Position numbers and translations under genes: made by a program. Under the pieces are notes generated by a model, which had not been told where the DNA came from, made no database searches, and saw nothing but the letters and a program-made list of their open reading frames with translations. From Paenibacillus pabuli (GTDB lineage: Bacteria > Bacillota > Bacilli > Paenibacillales > Paenibacillaceae), in contig NZ_JBDOIO010000004.1 of the NCBI RefSeq assembly GCF_039831995.1, positions 124,001 to 188,000 of the forward strand: a DNA stretch of 64,000 nt, in the 5' to 3' direction. Positions 44,348 through 53,214 of the stretch are shown in pieces (the first letter of the stretch is position 1; every line of letters begins with the position of its first letter).

Positions 44348-45142
44348 ATGAAAAAAGTGATATGTGATGGAACGACGATTTGTTATGCCGAACAAGGCAA
44401 GGGCGAAGCACTGATTTTGCTTCACGGATACTGCGGCAGTTCGTCATATTGGGATGAAGTTGTGCCGGAACTTGCACGTCATTATCGCTGCATCGTACCC
44501 GATCTGCGTGGACACGGCAAGACTGACGCGCCTATGGGCGCATACACCATAGATCAAATGGGCAACGATGTTCTGCAATTAATGGATGAGCTGGATGTGG
44601 ACAAGGCAGTCCTGCTCGGACACTCCATGGGAGGATATATTGCGCTTTCCATCGCTCAGCGCCATCCGGAGCGACTGAAGGCATTTGGTTTAATCCATTC
44701 CACTGCTTATCCGGATAGCGAAGAAGGCAAGGAAAAGCGGCTTCGTGCGGTATCGGCCATTCAGACGGATGGTATTGTGAGCTTTGTGGATGGACTGGTT
44801 CCGGGATTATTCGCTCCAGAACATGTGGAGCGGTTATCGGCAAAAGTATCACGTGTTAAGGAAATCGGGTACCAGACCGCACCTCAGGGTGCAGCGGGAG
44901 CCGCACTGGCTATGCGGGAACGTCCGGATCGCCGGGATGTTTTATCGGCCACACCGCTACCGGTTTTGCTGGTTGCAGGTGAAAAAGATTCCGTGATCCC
45001 GCCGGAACGCACGTTTACGAGTGATAAACCGCATATTGTCCAAGCGGTTATTGCCGGTGCGGGACACATGAGCATGTATGAAGCACCGGAACAATTGATT
45101 CAGGTCATTAAACAATTTATGAATGGTTTACCTGAAGCGTAA
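44348..45142 (+). CDS. alpha/beta hydrolase
   Basis: A 264-residue cytoplasmic serine hydrolase. Oxyanion motif LLHGYCGSSSYWDE, DLRGHGKTDAP, nucleophile elbow LLGHSMGGYIAL, acid region VLLVAGEKDSVIPPE and final His in AGAGHMSMYEAPE are all present. Similar proteins include B. subtilis YugF, RsbQ and YdjP. RsbQ-like function in SigB control is possible in principle, but no RsbP (PAS-PP2C) is nearby, so it is not assigned. AGAGAGG precedes the ATG. Confidence 0.88.
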   Translation: MKKVICDGTTICYAEQGKGEALILLHGYCGSSSYWDEVVPELARHYRCIVPDLRGHGKTDAPMGAYTIDQMGNDVLQLMDELDVDKAVLLGHSMGGYIALSIAQRHPERLKAFGLIHSTAYPDSEEGKEKRLRAVSAIQTDGIVSFVDGLVPGLFAPEHVERLSAKVSRVKEIGYQTAPQGAAGAALAMRERPDRRDVLSATPLPVLLVAGEKDSVIPPERTFTSDKPHIVQAVIAGAGHMSMYEAPEQLIQVIKQFMNGLPEA

Positions 45143-45204
45143 ATCTCAGAATTAAATAACTTTACAAGTTGACTCCATCAGTTAACATCTAACCCTATCT
45201 TAAG

Positions 45205-45244
45205 AGCCCCTGCGATGTCTAAATAAGACGACAGGGGTTTCTTT
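45205..45244 (+). terminator. terminator after the hydrolase gene
   Basis: CCCCTG / CAGGGG stem with inner GTCT/AGAC stem, followed by TTTCTTT. Confidence 0.75.
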
Positions 45245-45353
45245 GCATGATTGTAATCCTAGAGGAAGTCATGTTTTGGCTTTTTGATATGGCATGAATT
45301 AAACTAGGAACAATGGACGATGATCCGAATGAGCGAATGAGGGGGCATACTTG

Positions 45354-46043
45354 ATGTTCAGAAAAGACTATCTGCTCCGTATGATTGAGGAGATGACCGA
45401 AGCGATAGGCAAAGCTTTGACACTGAGACAGCAGCGAAAACACACGGAGGCACTGTCGGAGCTGGACGAGCTGCTTCGTAGGCAGTTTGGCATGAATTTG
45501 TCCTTGCTGAACTCTCTGCCTGCCGAGGATGTCATTGAAATGTTTCGATTTCGCGGGGTTATTGAAGTGGACAATCTGCAGCAAGCCGCAAGGCTGATCG
45601 AAGAGGAAGCTTACATTTATGGCGAGAAGGCCGGAGTGGAAGGCATAGATGACCAGGAGAAACAGGATTCAGAGGATGAAGGACTAATCCGGTTAATGAA
45701 ATCATTACACTTTTATTTATATGCCCTGAATCATGGTGCCAACCCGAAGCTGCTGGATGCACTGGAACGCGTGCAATCGATATTGGAACAAACGAAAGAA
45801 TACGAACTTCCTGCCCGTACGGAAAAACAGCTCGCGCTATATCATGAACAACATGGGCGGTATGATTTGGCCGAAAACAGCTGGTACAGAGTCCTGCAGG
45901 TCGGCGAGGGGAATCTCGTGAATTATCGTGATGATGTGAAGGCCTTTTACGAACGATTGAGCAAGCTTGAAGATGGGCAACTCGAACAGGGGGGCCTGCC
46001 ACGCGAAGAAGTGGAGGAAGGCCTCGCTGAACTCACCCGCTAA
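45354..46043 (+). CDS. DUF6483-like helical protein
   Basis: A 229-residue cytoplasmic, mainly alpha-helical protein (MFRKDYLLRMIEEMTEAIGK at the N-terminus, TPR-like ALYHEQHGRYDLAENSWYRV near the end). This matches the DUF6483 pattern as I recall it. GAGGGGG lies upstream of ATG 45354. No catalytic motif. Function unknown. Confidence 0.75.
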   Translation: MFRKDYLLRMIEEMTEAIGKALTLRQQRKHTEALSELDELLRRQFGMNLSLLNSLPAEDVIEMFRFRGVIEVDNLQQAARLIEEEAYIYGEKAGVEGIDDQEKQDSEDEGLIRLMKSLHFYLYALNHGANPKLLDALERVQSILEQTKEYELPARTEKQLALYHEQHGRYDLAENSWYRVLQVGEGNLVNYRDDVKAFYERLSKLEDGQLEQGGLPREEVEEGLAELTR

Positions 46044-46154
46044 GTGGGTAACAAACCAGGGCACAAATGGAATAAGGCTTGTTAGGTGTCTTCACTTGGA
46101 GCGGCACCGGAATTGTGGTATGGTTACGGTTGACCAAACCAAATCGAAAGTGAG

Positions 46155-47429
46155 ATGTACCCCGTGGATTCATTGCGAAAGCTTATACAAGACATCTTTG
46201 AACAGAATTCGCTGATTACAGCGACCTGGAGCCAGCTGCGCAGACGGGACAATGTCTCGTATACCAAAGTGCAAGTCAAGCCGGTAACGCTGAAGAATCA
46301 GCTGCATTATCAATTCGCATTTCATTATAACAACAAAGTGCTGCACGAGAATTTGACTCCGGCTGAAGCGATAGAACGCATGACTTTGCTATGCGAAGAG
46401 ACGTTTCGTCAAGGGCTCCTCTGTACGACAGAGGCAGATTATCAAATTTTGATCAGCAAAAAATATAAAGTTTCCATTCTGACCAAATCTCCATCTAAGA
46501 CGTCAGTAGACCTCTCGCATAACCGCAAGAAGCAATATGTGCTGGAAGAGGGAGTCCCTGTCTCGTTCCTGGTTGAACTGGGGATTATGAATGAAGAGGG
46601 CCGGGTATTGGCTCGCAAGTACGACAAGTTCAGACAGATCAATCGTTTCCTTGAAATGGTACAGGATGTCATTCCGTTTCTGCCTGAGGGACGTCCGCTT
46701 ACCATCGTTGATTTTGGATGCGGCAAATCCTATCTGACTTTTGCCCTGTATCACTACTTGTCGGTACAACAGCGCAGATCGCTGAAGATCATTGGTCTTG
46801 ATCTGAAGGCGGATGTCATTGAACATTGCAATGATCTCGCGAACAGACTGCACTACGGTGATCTGAAGTTCCTTGTTGGTGACATTGCAGACTATGACGA
46901 GCTGAACGAAGTGGATATGGTCGTGACACTGCATGCCTGTGATACGGCTACCGATGCTGCTCTGGAGAAGGCTGTTCGTTGGGGCGCTTCGGTGATTCTC
47001 TCCGTACCGTGCTGCCAGCATGAGTTGTTTGACCAGATTGAATCCCCGGTAATGAATCCATTGTTGTCCCATGGTATTCTGAAGGAACGCTTCTCCGCAC
47101 TCGCGACAGATGCCATTCGTGCGAAGCTTCTGGACCTGATGGGTTACAAAACGCAACTGCTCGAATTTATCGATATGGAGCACACACCCAAAAATATTTT
47201 GATTCGTGCGGTACGTGGCCAGGCGGGTCAACCGGCTGATATGTGGAAGGAATACACGGAGTTCCGGGATTTCATACATGCGGATCCGTATTTGGAGCGA
47301 GCTTGTGCAGACCTGCTGCCGGGTGGTGCCAATCCAATTGAAACAGTAGAGGACGAAGTAACGGAAAGTGATGCAGATCGTTCAACCGGGAAATCGACAA
47401 CCGGCGCAGACTCCTGTGAACACTGCTAA
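46155..47429 (+). CDS. SAM-dependent methyltransferase, METTL25/RlmF-unrelated class I
   Basis: A 424-residue protein with a class I methyltransferase core in the second half. The SAM-binding motif I is IVDFGCGKSYLTFALYHYL, followed by IIGLDLKADVIEHC, VGDIADYDEL and DMVVTLHACDTATDAAL and a SVPCCQHELF segment; this set fits the Methyltransf_32 group. The N-terminal 180 residues are a separate domain with no known motif. GAAAGTGAG precedes the ATG at 46155. The substrate, possibly RNA or protein, is not known. Confidence 0.82.
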   Translation: MYPVDSLRKLIQDIFEQNSLITATWSQLRRRDNVSYTKVQVKPVTLKNQLHYQFAFHYNNKVLHENLTPAEAIERMTLLCEETFRQGLLCTTEADYQILISKKYKVSILTKSPSKTSVDLSHNRKKQYVLEEGVPVSFLVELGIMNEEGRVLARKYDKFRQINRFLEMVQDVIPFLPEGRPLTIVDFGCGKSYLTFALYHYLSVQQRRSLKIIGLDLKADVIEHCNDLANRLHYGDLKFLVGDIADYDELNEVDMVVTLHACDTATDAALEKAVRWGASVILSVPCCQHELFDQIESPVMNPLLSHGILKERFSALATDAIRAKLLDLMGYKTQLLEFIDMEHTPKNILIRAVRGQAGQPADMWKEYTEFRDFIHADPYLERACADLLPGGANPIETVEDEVTESDADRSTGKSTTGADSCEHC

Positions 47430-47568
47430 ATGACGCAAAGCGTTAAACCGATAGGCGCGGGTGGTCTGCCATGTCCAGGAATGGACATACTGGTATGAGG
47501 GTCCCGCCATGGAAACGGATAATTAATTGTGTTTTATATGATGGAAATGCCGAAGGCTTGGCGTAAGA

Positions 47569-47600
47569 CAGGAGACCCTATGAGGGTCTTCTGTTTTTTT
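47569..47600 (+). terminator. terminator before the O-antigen-ligase-like gene
   Basis: AGACCCT / AGGGTCT arms with an ATG loop and a long T run. Confidence 0.8.
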
Positions 47601-47689
47601 TATTTGTAATGCGTAATAAATGAGAATGATATGTAAGAGGGGAGATTTCTAATGTGGTTTAACGAAACTAGCTGAAAGGAGGTAGGCAG

Positions 47690-50053
47690 TTGCAGCAGCA
47701 GAGAAACGACAATCATATGGTTGAGCCTCAACGGGGAAAGGATCGGTTCGAGATGAAGATTCCTGTATGCAGCACAGGGCCAATTTCCGGTACAGACGCA
47801 GGAGTCTTGGATTTGAGCGACAGGTTTAAACAAATGGAGACGACAACGTTTGATAGGAATACATCGGCAACAACGCTATTGGGTGTGATGGGTATGATCA
47901 TGTTACTGACTGCATGTCTGAGTCGAGGTCTATATTTCACTGTTGATGTGTACGGAGTCATTTTGTTCTCTTCCGGGAGCTTCCTCATGGGAGTGATCCT
48001 GCTTCTTCTGTTGCTTGTACTGCGGAGTAAGACAAATAACTCACTGCATATTCGCTTAAGTGGTGTTTTTAAAAGTAATGAGGAAATGAAGATACAATAT
48101 CTGCATATGAATCTTAATGGCTGGATCATCTGGCCCCTCATTATGATGGTTTGTTATGGCCTGCATGCCTGTTTGGGTTCTGTAAGCACACAGGGCAGCA
48201 TGGATGAAATGCTGCGGTGGAGTTTGCTGGCTATATTTGCCCTGCTGGCAGGGACGCTTGCTTCGTGTGCGCACGGCGTGCGGTGGTTCACCTCCTGCTG
48301 GCAGGCCGCGGGCGGCCTACTTGTGTTCAGCGGTCTGCTTGCGGTATGCGGCGTGCTGCCGCTGCCTTTTGCGGTCATGCGAACCGCTGACCCCGAGATC
48401 AGTTCCGCTGGCGCCAGGCTTGGCGGACTGCTGCAGTACCCCAATGCGTACGGCGCCGTTGTCGGCATGTACGCATTGGAGCGGCTGGCTGCAGTCGCGC
48501 GTGCCATGGCCCGTCCGGTGACGGCCGGGCGCCTTATCGCGGCCTCGCTGCCGCTCATGCCCGCGCAAGCTGCGCTCCTGCTGAGCGAGTCGCGCGGCGC
48601 CTGGCTGGCGACCGGCCTCGCCGCCGCCAGCGCCTTCGCTTGGCAGCGGCGCGGAGACCGCCTGCCGCTGCTGCTGGCCATGGCCGCGCCCCTGGCGAGC
48701 GCGGCCTGGCTGTACCGCCAGCTGGCTGCTGCCCAGCTGGCGCCTGCACCCGTGCCCGGCCTGCTGGCACTGGCCGGGGCATGGGCAGCTGCGCTGCTCG
48801 GCACGCTGCTGCTGTGCCGCCTATGGCACAGCGGCGCGAGGGCACGCGCCGCTGCCTTGACGGCCATGGGGCTGGCGGTTACCACCGCCGCTGCCCTGGC
48901 CGTGTCCTCCACCGCCGAACGACTCGCGGCAGGTGTCGGCACGGGGGCGTCCCGCCTCCGCATGTGGCGGGACGCCCTGGAGCTCTGGACCGGGGCCGCA
49001 TGGCTTGGCCACGGGGGAGACACATGGCGCAGCATGTTCCGCGCCATCCAGTCCTCGCCATATGTCGGAGGCGAGGTCCACAATGGCCTGATCGACATTG
49101 CCCTCGATACGGGCCTGATCGGCCTAATAATGATCTGCGCCTGGTTTGCTTTTACCATTCGTAATACAATGAAATACGCATCATGGTTGATGCCCCCCAT
49201 GCTTGTTTTTGTTTTGCATGGGACCATGGATTTTGACTGGAGCTTCACACTCGTATGGATGCTGTTTATATGGCTTGGAGCGTGGTCATACGCATATAAA
49301 AATGAACAACGTATAGCCACTGCGGACGTGCATGCCTTAATCCAGGCGAGACAGGTACCAGCAGTTCATACGAACGAACAATCAGTACAACCATCGCCTC
49401 TTGCCAATGGGTTTCAATATCAGGCTATGCGGACAATGCGGACAATACCAATGTTGACCGGGCTGGCCATCCTGATTTGGCTTGGAGGAACAGTCTGGCT
49501 GGCAGGGCGTAATACTCTGGCGGAAGTACAGTATCGCTTGGTTAGGTCTGTACCGGAAGAAACGATGCAGCACAGGGGAGAATTGACGGCTGCTTATCAG
49601 GCGAATCCATATCGGCCGGATATTGCCATCTCTCTTTCACGTACGCTTACAGCACATGATGCAGAGGAACTTCTGCGGAGCAGCTTGTCCCACTCCCCGG
49701 TAGAGCCGCGGCTCTACCAGGAGCTGGGGAAACTTGCAGCCCAAGCAGGGCAGGGAGCGCTGGCCGGCACATACTTTGAACAAGCAATTGCATTGAATCG
49801 GTATGATACCCCTATTCAGTCAGCTGCCTTGTACTGGATGGTTCAGGCATCACGGCAGGAATGGGCTGCCGGTTACACGGAACGAGCCCGGCAGACCGCC
49901 GCCACAGGTGTGCGAATGTATGAGTATTACGAACAGTTGAACGACAAAGTGACTGCAGGGAAGGCGCGCAATGATCGCCAGTTCACCTTAGATGACAATG
50001 CCGCCATTTACATTGCTCATCTTCGTAATCTCGCATCGACTGCCGTTCCTTAG
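47690..50053 (+). CDS. O-antigen ligase/Wzy-like membrane protein with TPR tail
   Basis: A 787-residue protein with about 12 membrane helices and a Wzy_C/RfaL-type loop (LWTGAAWLGHGGDTWRSMFR, then SPYVGGEVHNGLIDIALDTG). This family ligates or polymerises surface polysaccharide or glycosylates pili. A C-terminal soluble region (about 610-787) has TPR-like helices (EELLRSSLSHSPVEPRLYQE, GALAGTYFEQAIALNRYDTP). The TTG at 47690 is preceded by AGGAGG. The central part (about 48230-49120) is extremely GC- and Ala-rich compared with both flanks. The gene stands alone, not in a polysaccharide cluster. Substrate unknown. Confidence 0.85.
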   Translation: MQQQRNDNHMVEPQRGKDRFEMKIPVCSTGPISGTDAGVLDLSDRFKQMETTTFDRNTSATTLLGVMGMIMLLTACLSRGLYFTVDVYGVILFSSGSFLMGVILLLLLLVLRSKTNNSLHIRLSGVFKSNEEMKIQYLHMNLNGWIIWPLIMMVCYGLHACLGSVSTQGSMDEMLRWSLLAIFALLAGTLASCAHGVRWFTSCWQAAGGLLVFSGLLAVCGVLPLPFAVMRTADPEISSAGARLGGLLQYPNAYGAVVGMYALERLAAVARAMARPVTAGRLIAASLPLMPAQAALLLSESRGAWLATGLAAASAFAWQRRGDRLPLLLAMAAPLASAAWLYRQLAAAQLAPAPVPGLLALAGAWAAALLGTLLLCRLWHSGARARAAALTAMGLAVTTAAALAVSSTAERLAAGVGTGASRLRMWRDALELWTGAAWLGHGGDTWRSMFRAIQSSPYVGGEVHNGLIDIALDTGLIGLIMICAWFAFTIRNTMKYASWLMPPMLVFVLHGTMDFDWSFTLVWMLFIWLGAWSYAYKNEQRIATADVHALIQARQVPAVHTNEQSVQPSPLANGFQYQAMRTMRTIPMLTGLAILIWLGGTVWLAGRNTLAEVQYRLVRSVPEETMQHRGELTAAYQANPYRPDIAISLSRTLTAHDAEELLRSSLSHSPVEPRLYQELGKLAAQAGQGALAGTYFEQAIALNRYDTPIQSAALYWMVQASRQEWAAGYTERARQTAATGVRMYEYYEQLNDKVTAGKARNDRQFTLDDNAAIYIAHLRNLASTAVP

Positions 50054-50193
50054 TAATGGACCAGACAAGCGACCTCGGTAACTCTTGCTTCTGCTTCTCT
50101 TCGACATGAATAATGGCGAGTCTGCTCAAGGAACATTTCCTTGTTTCTGTGCGTGCTTCTTCTTATAGGAAATGCATTGAATTTCCTGTATTT

Positions 50194-50541
50194 CTACAGA
50201 CGATATCCGCCAAATGCCTGCTGAAATGCAGCCTGAAGCGGTTCAATGTCCACATTCCATAGAGAAGCTATATCTGCGCTGACATCATTGTTCCACCACT
50301 CGCATAATTTCTTTCGATTGTCCCGGTTTTCACCGATCCAGAGCAGATTGGCAATGACTTTGCCATAATAGAGTTCTTCCGCCTGTTTCATCTGATCGGG
50401 AGAAATGTAGACTTTCAGCCGTTTCGCTGTCCGGTACAGCTCCTTGCTGCAAGCTCTGCGAATCCCTCTGGCGGAAGGTAACTTCTGGCCGGGGTTGCTA
50501 TGTTTGACCGGGGGAGTGCCGGGTGTTGACTTGGGCGACAT
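50194..50541 (-). CDS. hypothetical protein
   Basis: A 115-residue basic-then-acidic soluble protein that I do not recognise. AGGAG lies nine bases before the ATG at 50541; the frame is open to 50568. The N-terminus is disordered-looking (SPKSTPGTPPVKHSNPGQK), then helical with IRRACSKELYRTAKRLKVYI and ANLLWIGENRDNRKKLCEWW. It is divergent from the dedA gene. Low-complexity start and good ribosome site make it a plausible small gene. Confidence 0.6.
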   Translation of the reverse strand: MSPKSTPGTPPVKHSNPGQKLPSARGIRRACSKELYRTAKRLKVYISPDQMKQAEELYYGKVIANLLWIGENRDNRKKLCEWWNNDVSADIASLWNVDIEPLQAAFQQAFGGYRL

Positions 50542-50702
50542 CTTCTCACGCTCCTCTCCCGATACCATATGCGAAGGGTGTCTTGCAGGACACTAACCCG
50601 GTTCGGGGAAGTAGCAACAAACTGCAGCCCTGTGCTAAAATAGGGACGAACATCCATGGTGCTGCGGAGCACCGCCAATCAGGATGAAGAAAGAGGGTCG
50701 AG

Positions 50703-51317
50703 ATGGACGTTATTCATAACATTGTCGGTCAATTGTTCGACTGGATTCAGAGCCTTGGATACTTTGGGATTATGCTGGGGTTAATGCTCGAAGTCATCCC
50801 CAGTGAAATTGTGCTGGCATATGGAGGATTTCTCGTTTCACAGGGCAATATCAATTTCTTAGGTGCAATGATATTCGGTACAGTGGGCGGTGTGATAGCC
50901 CAGCTCTTTATTTACTGGATTGGCCGTTATGGCGGCAGACCGGTACTTGAACGTTACGGAAAATACATACTGATCCAGAAAAAACACATCGACCATTCCG
51001 AGGAGTGGTTTCGCAAGTATGGTACAGGTGTCATTTTCACGGCGCGTTTTGTTCCGGTTGTGCGTCATGCCATCTCGATTCCTGCAGGCATATCTAAAAT
51101 GCATACAGGCAGGTTCATTCTGCTGACAACACTTGCTGTTATACCTTGGACTGCATTGTTTATATATTTAGGGATGGTACTCGGAGACCAATGGGAACAT
51201 ATTGACGAGAAAGCAGCACCTTACATTATGCCGATTTTGCTCGTTGCACTCGCACTTATGATTATTTATGTGCTTATTAAATGGATGAATGTTCGAAAAA
51301 AGAGAGGAAGTGTCTAG
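50703..51317 (+). CDS. DedA/SNARE-associated family membrane protein
   Basis: A 204-residue polytopic membrane protein. It has the DedA pattern FGIMLGLMLEVIPSEIVLAY, GAMIFGTVGGVIAQLFIYWI, the GGRP motif in GRYGGRPVLERYGKYI and FTARFVPVVRHAISIPAGIS. DedA proteins act as lipid scramblases/flippases, including of undecaprenyl phosphate or phosphatidylethanolamine. AAGAGGG precedes the ATG. The next gene begins two bases after its stop, so they form an operon. Confidence 0.92.
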   Translation: MDVIHNIVGQLFDWIQSLGYFGIMLGLMLEVIPSEIVLAYGGFLVSQGNINFLGAMIFGTVGGVIAQLFIYWIGRYGGRPVLERYGKYILIQKKHIDHSEEWFRKYGTGVIFTARFVPVVRHAISIPAGISKMHTGRFILLTTLAVIPWTALFIYLGMVLGDQWEHIDEKAAPYIMPILLVALALMIIYVLIKWMNVRKKRGSV

Positions 51318-51319
51318 TT

Positions 51320-51889
51320 ATGGGTAAACCAAACTTGTCTCACAAATTCGGTAAAGGTCTGCCGCCGAAGGAATTCATTGAGAGCATGACCAAGAACCAA
51401 AGCGAATTTCAGGCAAACTATGACAGCTTCACATGGTCAAGCGAAGAGGATCGCGAGTTTTTCGAGAGCTTGAATCACCGCGATGATTTGCGCGTTTTGA
51501 TTTTGGCTGCTGACTGGTGTGGAGATGTTGTTCGCAACATACCTGTCGTATTCCAGGCACTGGAGATCTCGGGCATTCCAACCGAAGTTCTTATTATGGA
51601 AAATCATCCTGAAGTGATGGATGAATTCCTTACGATGGGCGGTCGCTCCGTACCTATCGTTATTTTTGCCGATACGGGCGGACATGTGCTGGGCCAATGG
51701 GGACCGCGTCCTCAGCATGTACAGGAAGTCATGGTTGAATTTAAACGCCAAAATCCGGATCGCGATGCAGCTGACTATCAGGAGAAGATGGCTGTAGTAC
51801 GTCAGGAAATCGGTAAACGCTATGGGGAAGGAACGGAATCGCATGCAGTCATTATCCGTGAGCTGCGTGAACTGATTTCGGGTTACTAA
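51320..51889 (+). CDS. thioredoxin-fold protein with single active-site Cys
   Basis: A 189-residue protein matching the thioredoxin family used in Firmicutes (Thioredoxin_9-like). The redox motif region is LAADWCGDVVRNIP: only the first Cys of CxxC is kept, replaced by C-G-D-V. It may thus function as a monothiol or act in a non-redox role. AGAGGAAG lies upstream of ATG 51320; the frame extends left into dedA, which was not used. It lies between dedA and the yqgX-like gene. Partner unknown. Confidence 0.85.
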   Translation: MGKPNLSHKFGKGLPPKEFIESMTKNQSEFQANYDSFTWSSEEDREFFESLNHRDDLRVLILAADWCGDVVRNIPVVFQALEISGIPTEVLIMENHPEVMDEFLTMGGRSVPIVIFADTGGHVLGQWGPRPQHVQEVMVEFKRQNPDRDAADYQEKMAVVRQEIGKRYGEGTESHAVIIRELRELISGY

Positions 51890-51895
51890 TCCAAG

Positions 51896-52528
51896 ATGCT
51901 TAACATTCGTACATTTACACTCGGTCCGCTCCAGACGAATGCATATCTGTTGCAAGGTGAAGACCCGGGCAAAGCCGTTATCATTGATCCGGGCATGAAC
52001 CCGGGTTCGCTGCTAAAAGCCATTCAAGACCTGGAAATTGAAGCGATTTTGCTGACACATGCTCATTTTGATCATATGGGCGGTGTGGACGAAATCCGCA
52101 AATTGAAAGGTTGCCCAGTCTATTTGCATGATTTGGAGAGTGACTGGCTCACCTCTCCCAAACTGAATGGATCATTGAACTGGCCGCAGGCTTCACCGCC
52201 TCTTTCGACAGATCCTGCGGAATATGCGATGGATGAAGGACAGACCCTCCATTTTGTTGGACATACATTTAAGGTATATCATACACCGGGACATTCCCCA
52301 GGCAGTGTAAGCTTGCTGTGTGGTGATGACTTGTTTGCAGGAGACGTTCTGTTCCGTATGGGTGTAGGGAGAACGGATCTGACGGGTGGACGGGAACGGG
52401 ACTTGATCGATTCCATTCAAAATAAGCTGTATACCTTTGCTAATGAAGTAAAGGTATACCCTGGCCATGGCCCGAAAACAACCATCGGTTATGAGAAGCA
52501 AAATAATCCTTACGTTTCCGCAAGATGA
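51896..52528 (+). CDS. yqgX: MBL-fold hydrolase, YqgX/glyoxalase II-like
   Basis: A 210-residue metal-dependent hydrolase. It has the signature LLTHAHFDHMGGVDEIRKL (HxHxDH), then YHTPGHSPGSV and FAGDVLF (metal ligands), and VYPGHGPKTTIGYEK with the last His, in the arrangement of B. subtilis YqgX and glyoxalase II. It might hydrolyse a thioester such as S-lactoyl-bacillithiol, which is not proven. It is coupled to the thioredoxin gene (seven bases). Confidence 0.9.
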   Translation: MLNIRTFTLGPLQTNAYLLQGEDPGKAVIIDPGMNPGSLLKAIQDLEIEAILLTHAHFDHMGGVDEIRKLKGCPVYLHDLESDWLTSPKLNGSLNWPQASPPLSTDPAEYAMDEGQTLHFVGHTFKVYHTPGHSPGSVSLLCGDDLFAGDVLFRMGVGRTDLTGGRERDLIDSIQNKLYTFANEVKVYPGHGPKTTIGYEKQNNPYVSAR

Positions 52529-52551
52529 TCGACATTAAAGTGAAGAAAGTC

Positions 52552-52580
52552 TGGACAAGTGACAAATTTTTCATTAGAAT
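52552..52580 (+). promoter_or_regulatory. sigma-A promoter in the yqgX-downstream gap
   Basis: TGGACA, exactly 17 bases, TAGAAT. It would begin an RNA near 52587 that meets a terminator at about 52694. Confidence 0.6.
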
Positions 52581-52586
52581 AGCAAT

Positions 52587-52694
52587 TAGTTGTTACAAGC
52601 GTTAAGGCATCATCTAACTGAAGCTTTGAATAGCAGTACCCTAACTTGCGAAGCACGCAGACTGTGGTCTATACCCGGTTTGCGTTCTTTTTTT
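52587..52694 (+). ncRNA. candidate small structured RNA
   Basis: A ~105-nt segment starting just after a good sigma-A promoter and ending in a T run (52687-52694) downstream of a GCACGCAGAC / GTTTGCGTTC imperfect stem. An internal GTTAAGG / CCCTAAC stem is also possible. No ribosome site or useful reading frame is present. It does not match a riboswitch class known to me. Confidence 0.4.
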
Positions 52695-52864
52695 GTTTTC
52701 AGCAACATTTGCAAGTGAAGAATCATCCAGATACAACTTACATAAGAAGAGTCAATGTAATGTCAGATAGCTTTTGGTTTTAATTAGCAAGTGCATGGTA
52801 TTGAACCTTAGAACGTAGAAATGAATTTATGAAGCATGAGGAACAGGAGAGCGAGGAATAAGAA
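52695..52864. other. leader of the small gene at 52865
   Basis: AT-rich gap without recognisable gene; contains the GAGCGAGG ribosome region at its end. Confidence 0.45.
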
Positions 52865-53116
52865 GTGGAGAAGAAGCGAGTTATACCTTTTGTACAGCGT
52901 GCCAAGTATTCATCAATTGAAGAGACCTGCCGCGTGATGGATAAGGGCAAGCTTGAATTAGCGACAGAGCTTCCTCAATTACATACCTACAGAAGCAAGG
53001 CAATGAATGAACCTTTTGAACAGCAGCAAAATATATGGAGAAATCGAGTTCTGAGCAGCGGAGCCCGCAACCAGCCCTGGTTCGACAAGCTGCAGGAATA
53101 CCGGAATGAAGTCTGA
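52865..53116 (+). CDS. hypothetical protein
   Basis: An 83-residue hydrophilic protein (FVQRAKYSSIEETCRVMDKG, then RSKAMNEPFEQQQNIWRNRV and a C-terminal WFDKLQEYRNEV). A GTG start follows GAGCGAGGAAT. It has no recognised domain. It lies just upstream of the sigY operon but has its own spacing. Coding is supported by ribosome site and open frame only. Confidence 0.5.
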   Translation: MEKKRVIPFVQRAKYSSIEETCRVMDKGKLELATELPQLHTYRSKAMNEPFEQQQNIWRNRVLSSGARNQPWFDKLQEYRNEV

Positions 53117-53159
53117 TTGCCCGGGAAATTGTCGGCTTCAGATTTTTTTGTGATTCATT

Positions 53160-53185
53160 TGAACGTTTTTGCAGAGACTGTCGTA
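53160..53185 (+). promoter_or_regulatory. ECF-type (probably SigY autoregulatory) promoter
   Basis: TGAACG, about 14-15 bases, then GTCGTA. This resembles ECF sigma promoters with AAC and CGT cores. It lies just before sigY. Confidence 0.5.
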
Positions 53186-53214
53186 TTAACACAAGAATGA
53201 ACGGGAAGCAGGTG

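Noticed and set aside
44348..45142. RsbQ-like assignment for the alpha/beta hydrolase
   Set aside because: Family similarity is general and no RsbP-type PAS phosphatase is adjacent, so only the generic hydrolase call was kept.
48154..49320. Long minus-strand open frame opposite the O-antigen-ligase gene
   Set aside because: It lies in the GC-rich core, where stop codons are rare on all frames. Composition (Arg/Ala/Ser-rich) is unlike a real protein and there is no ribosome site.
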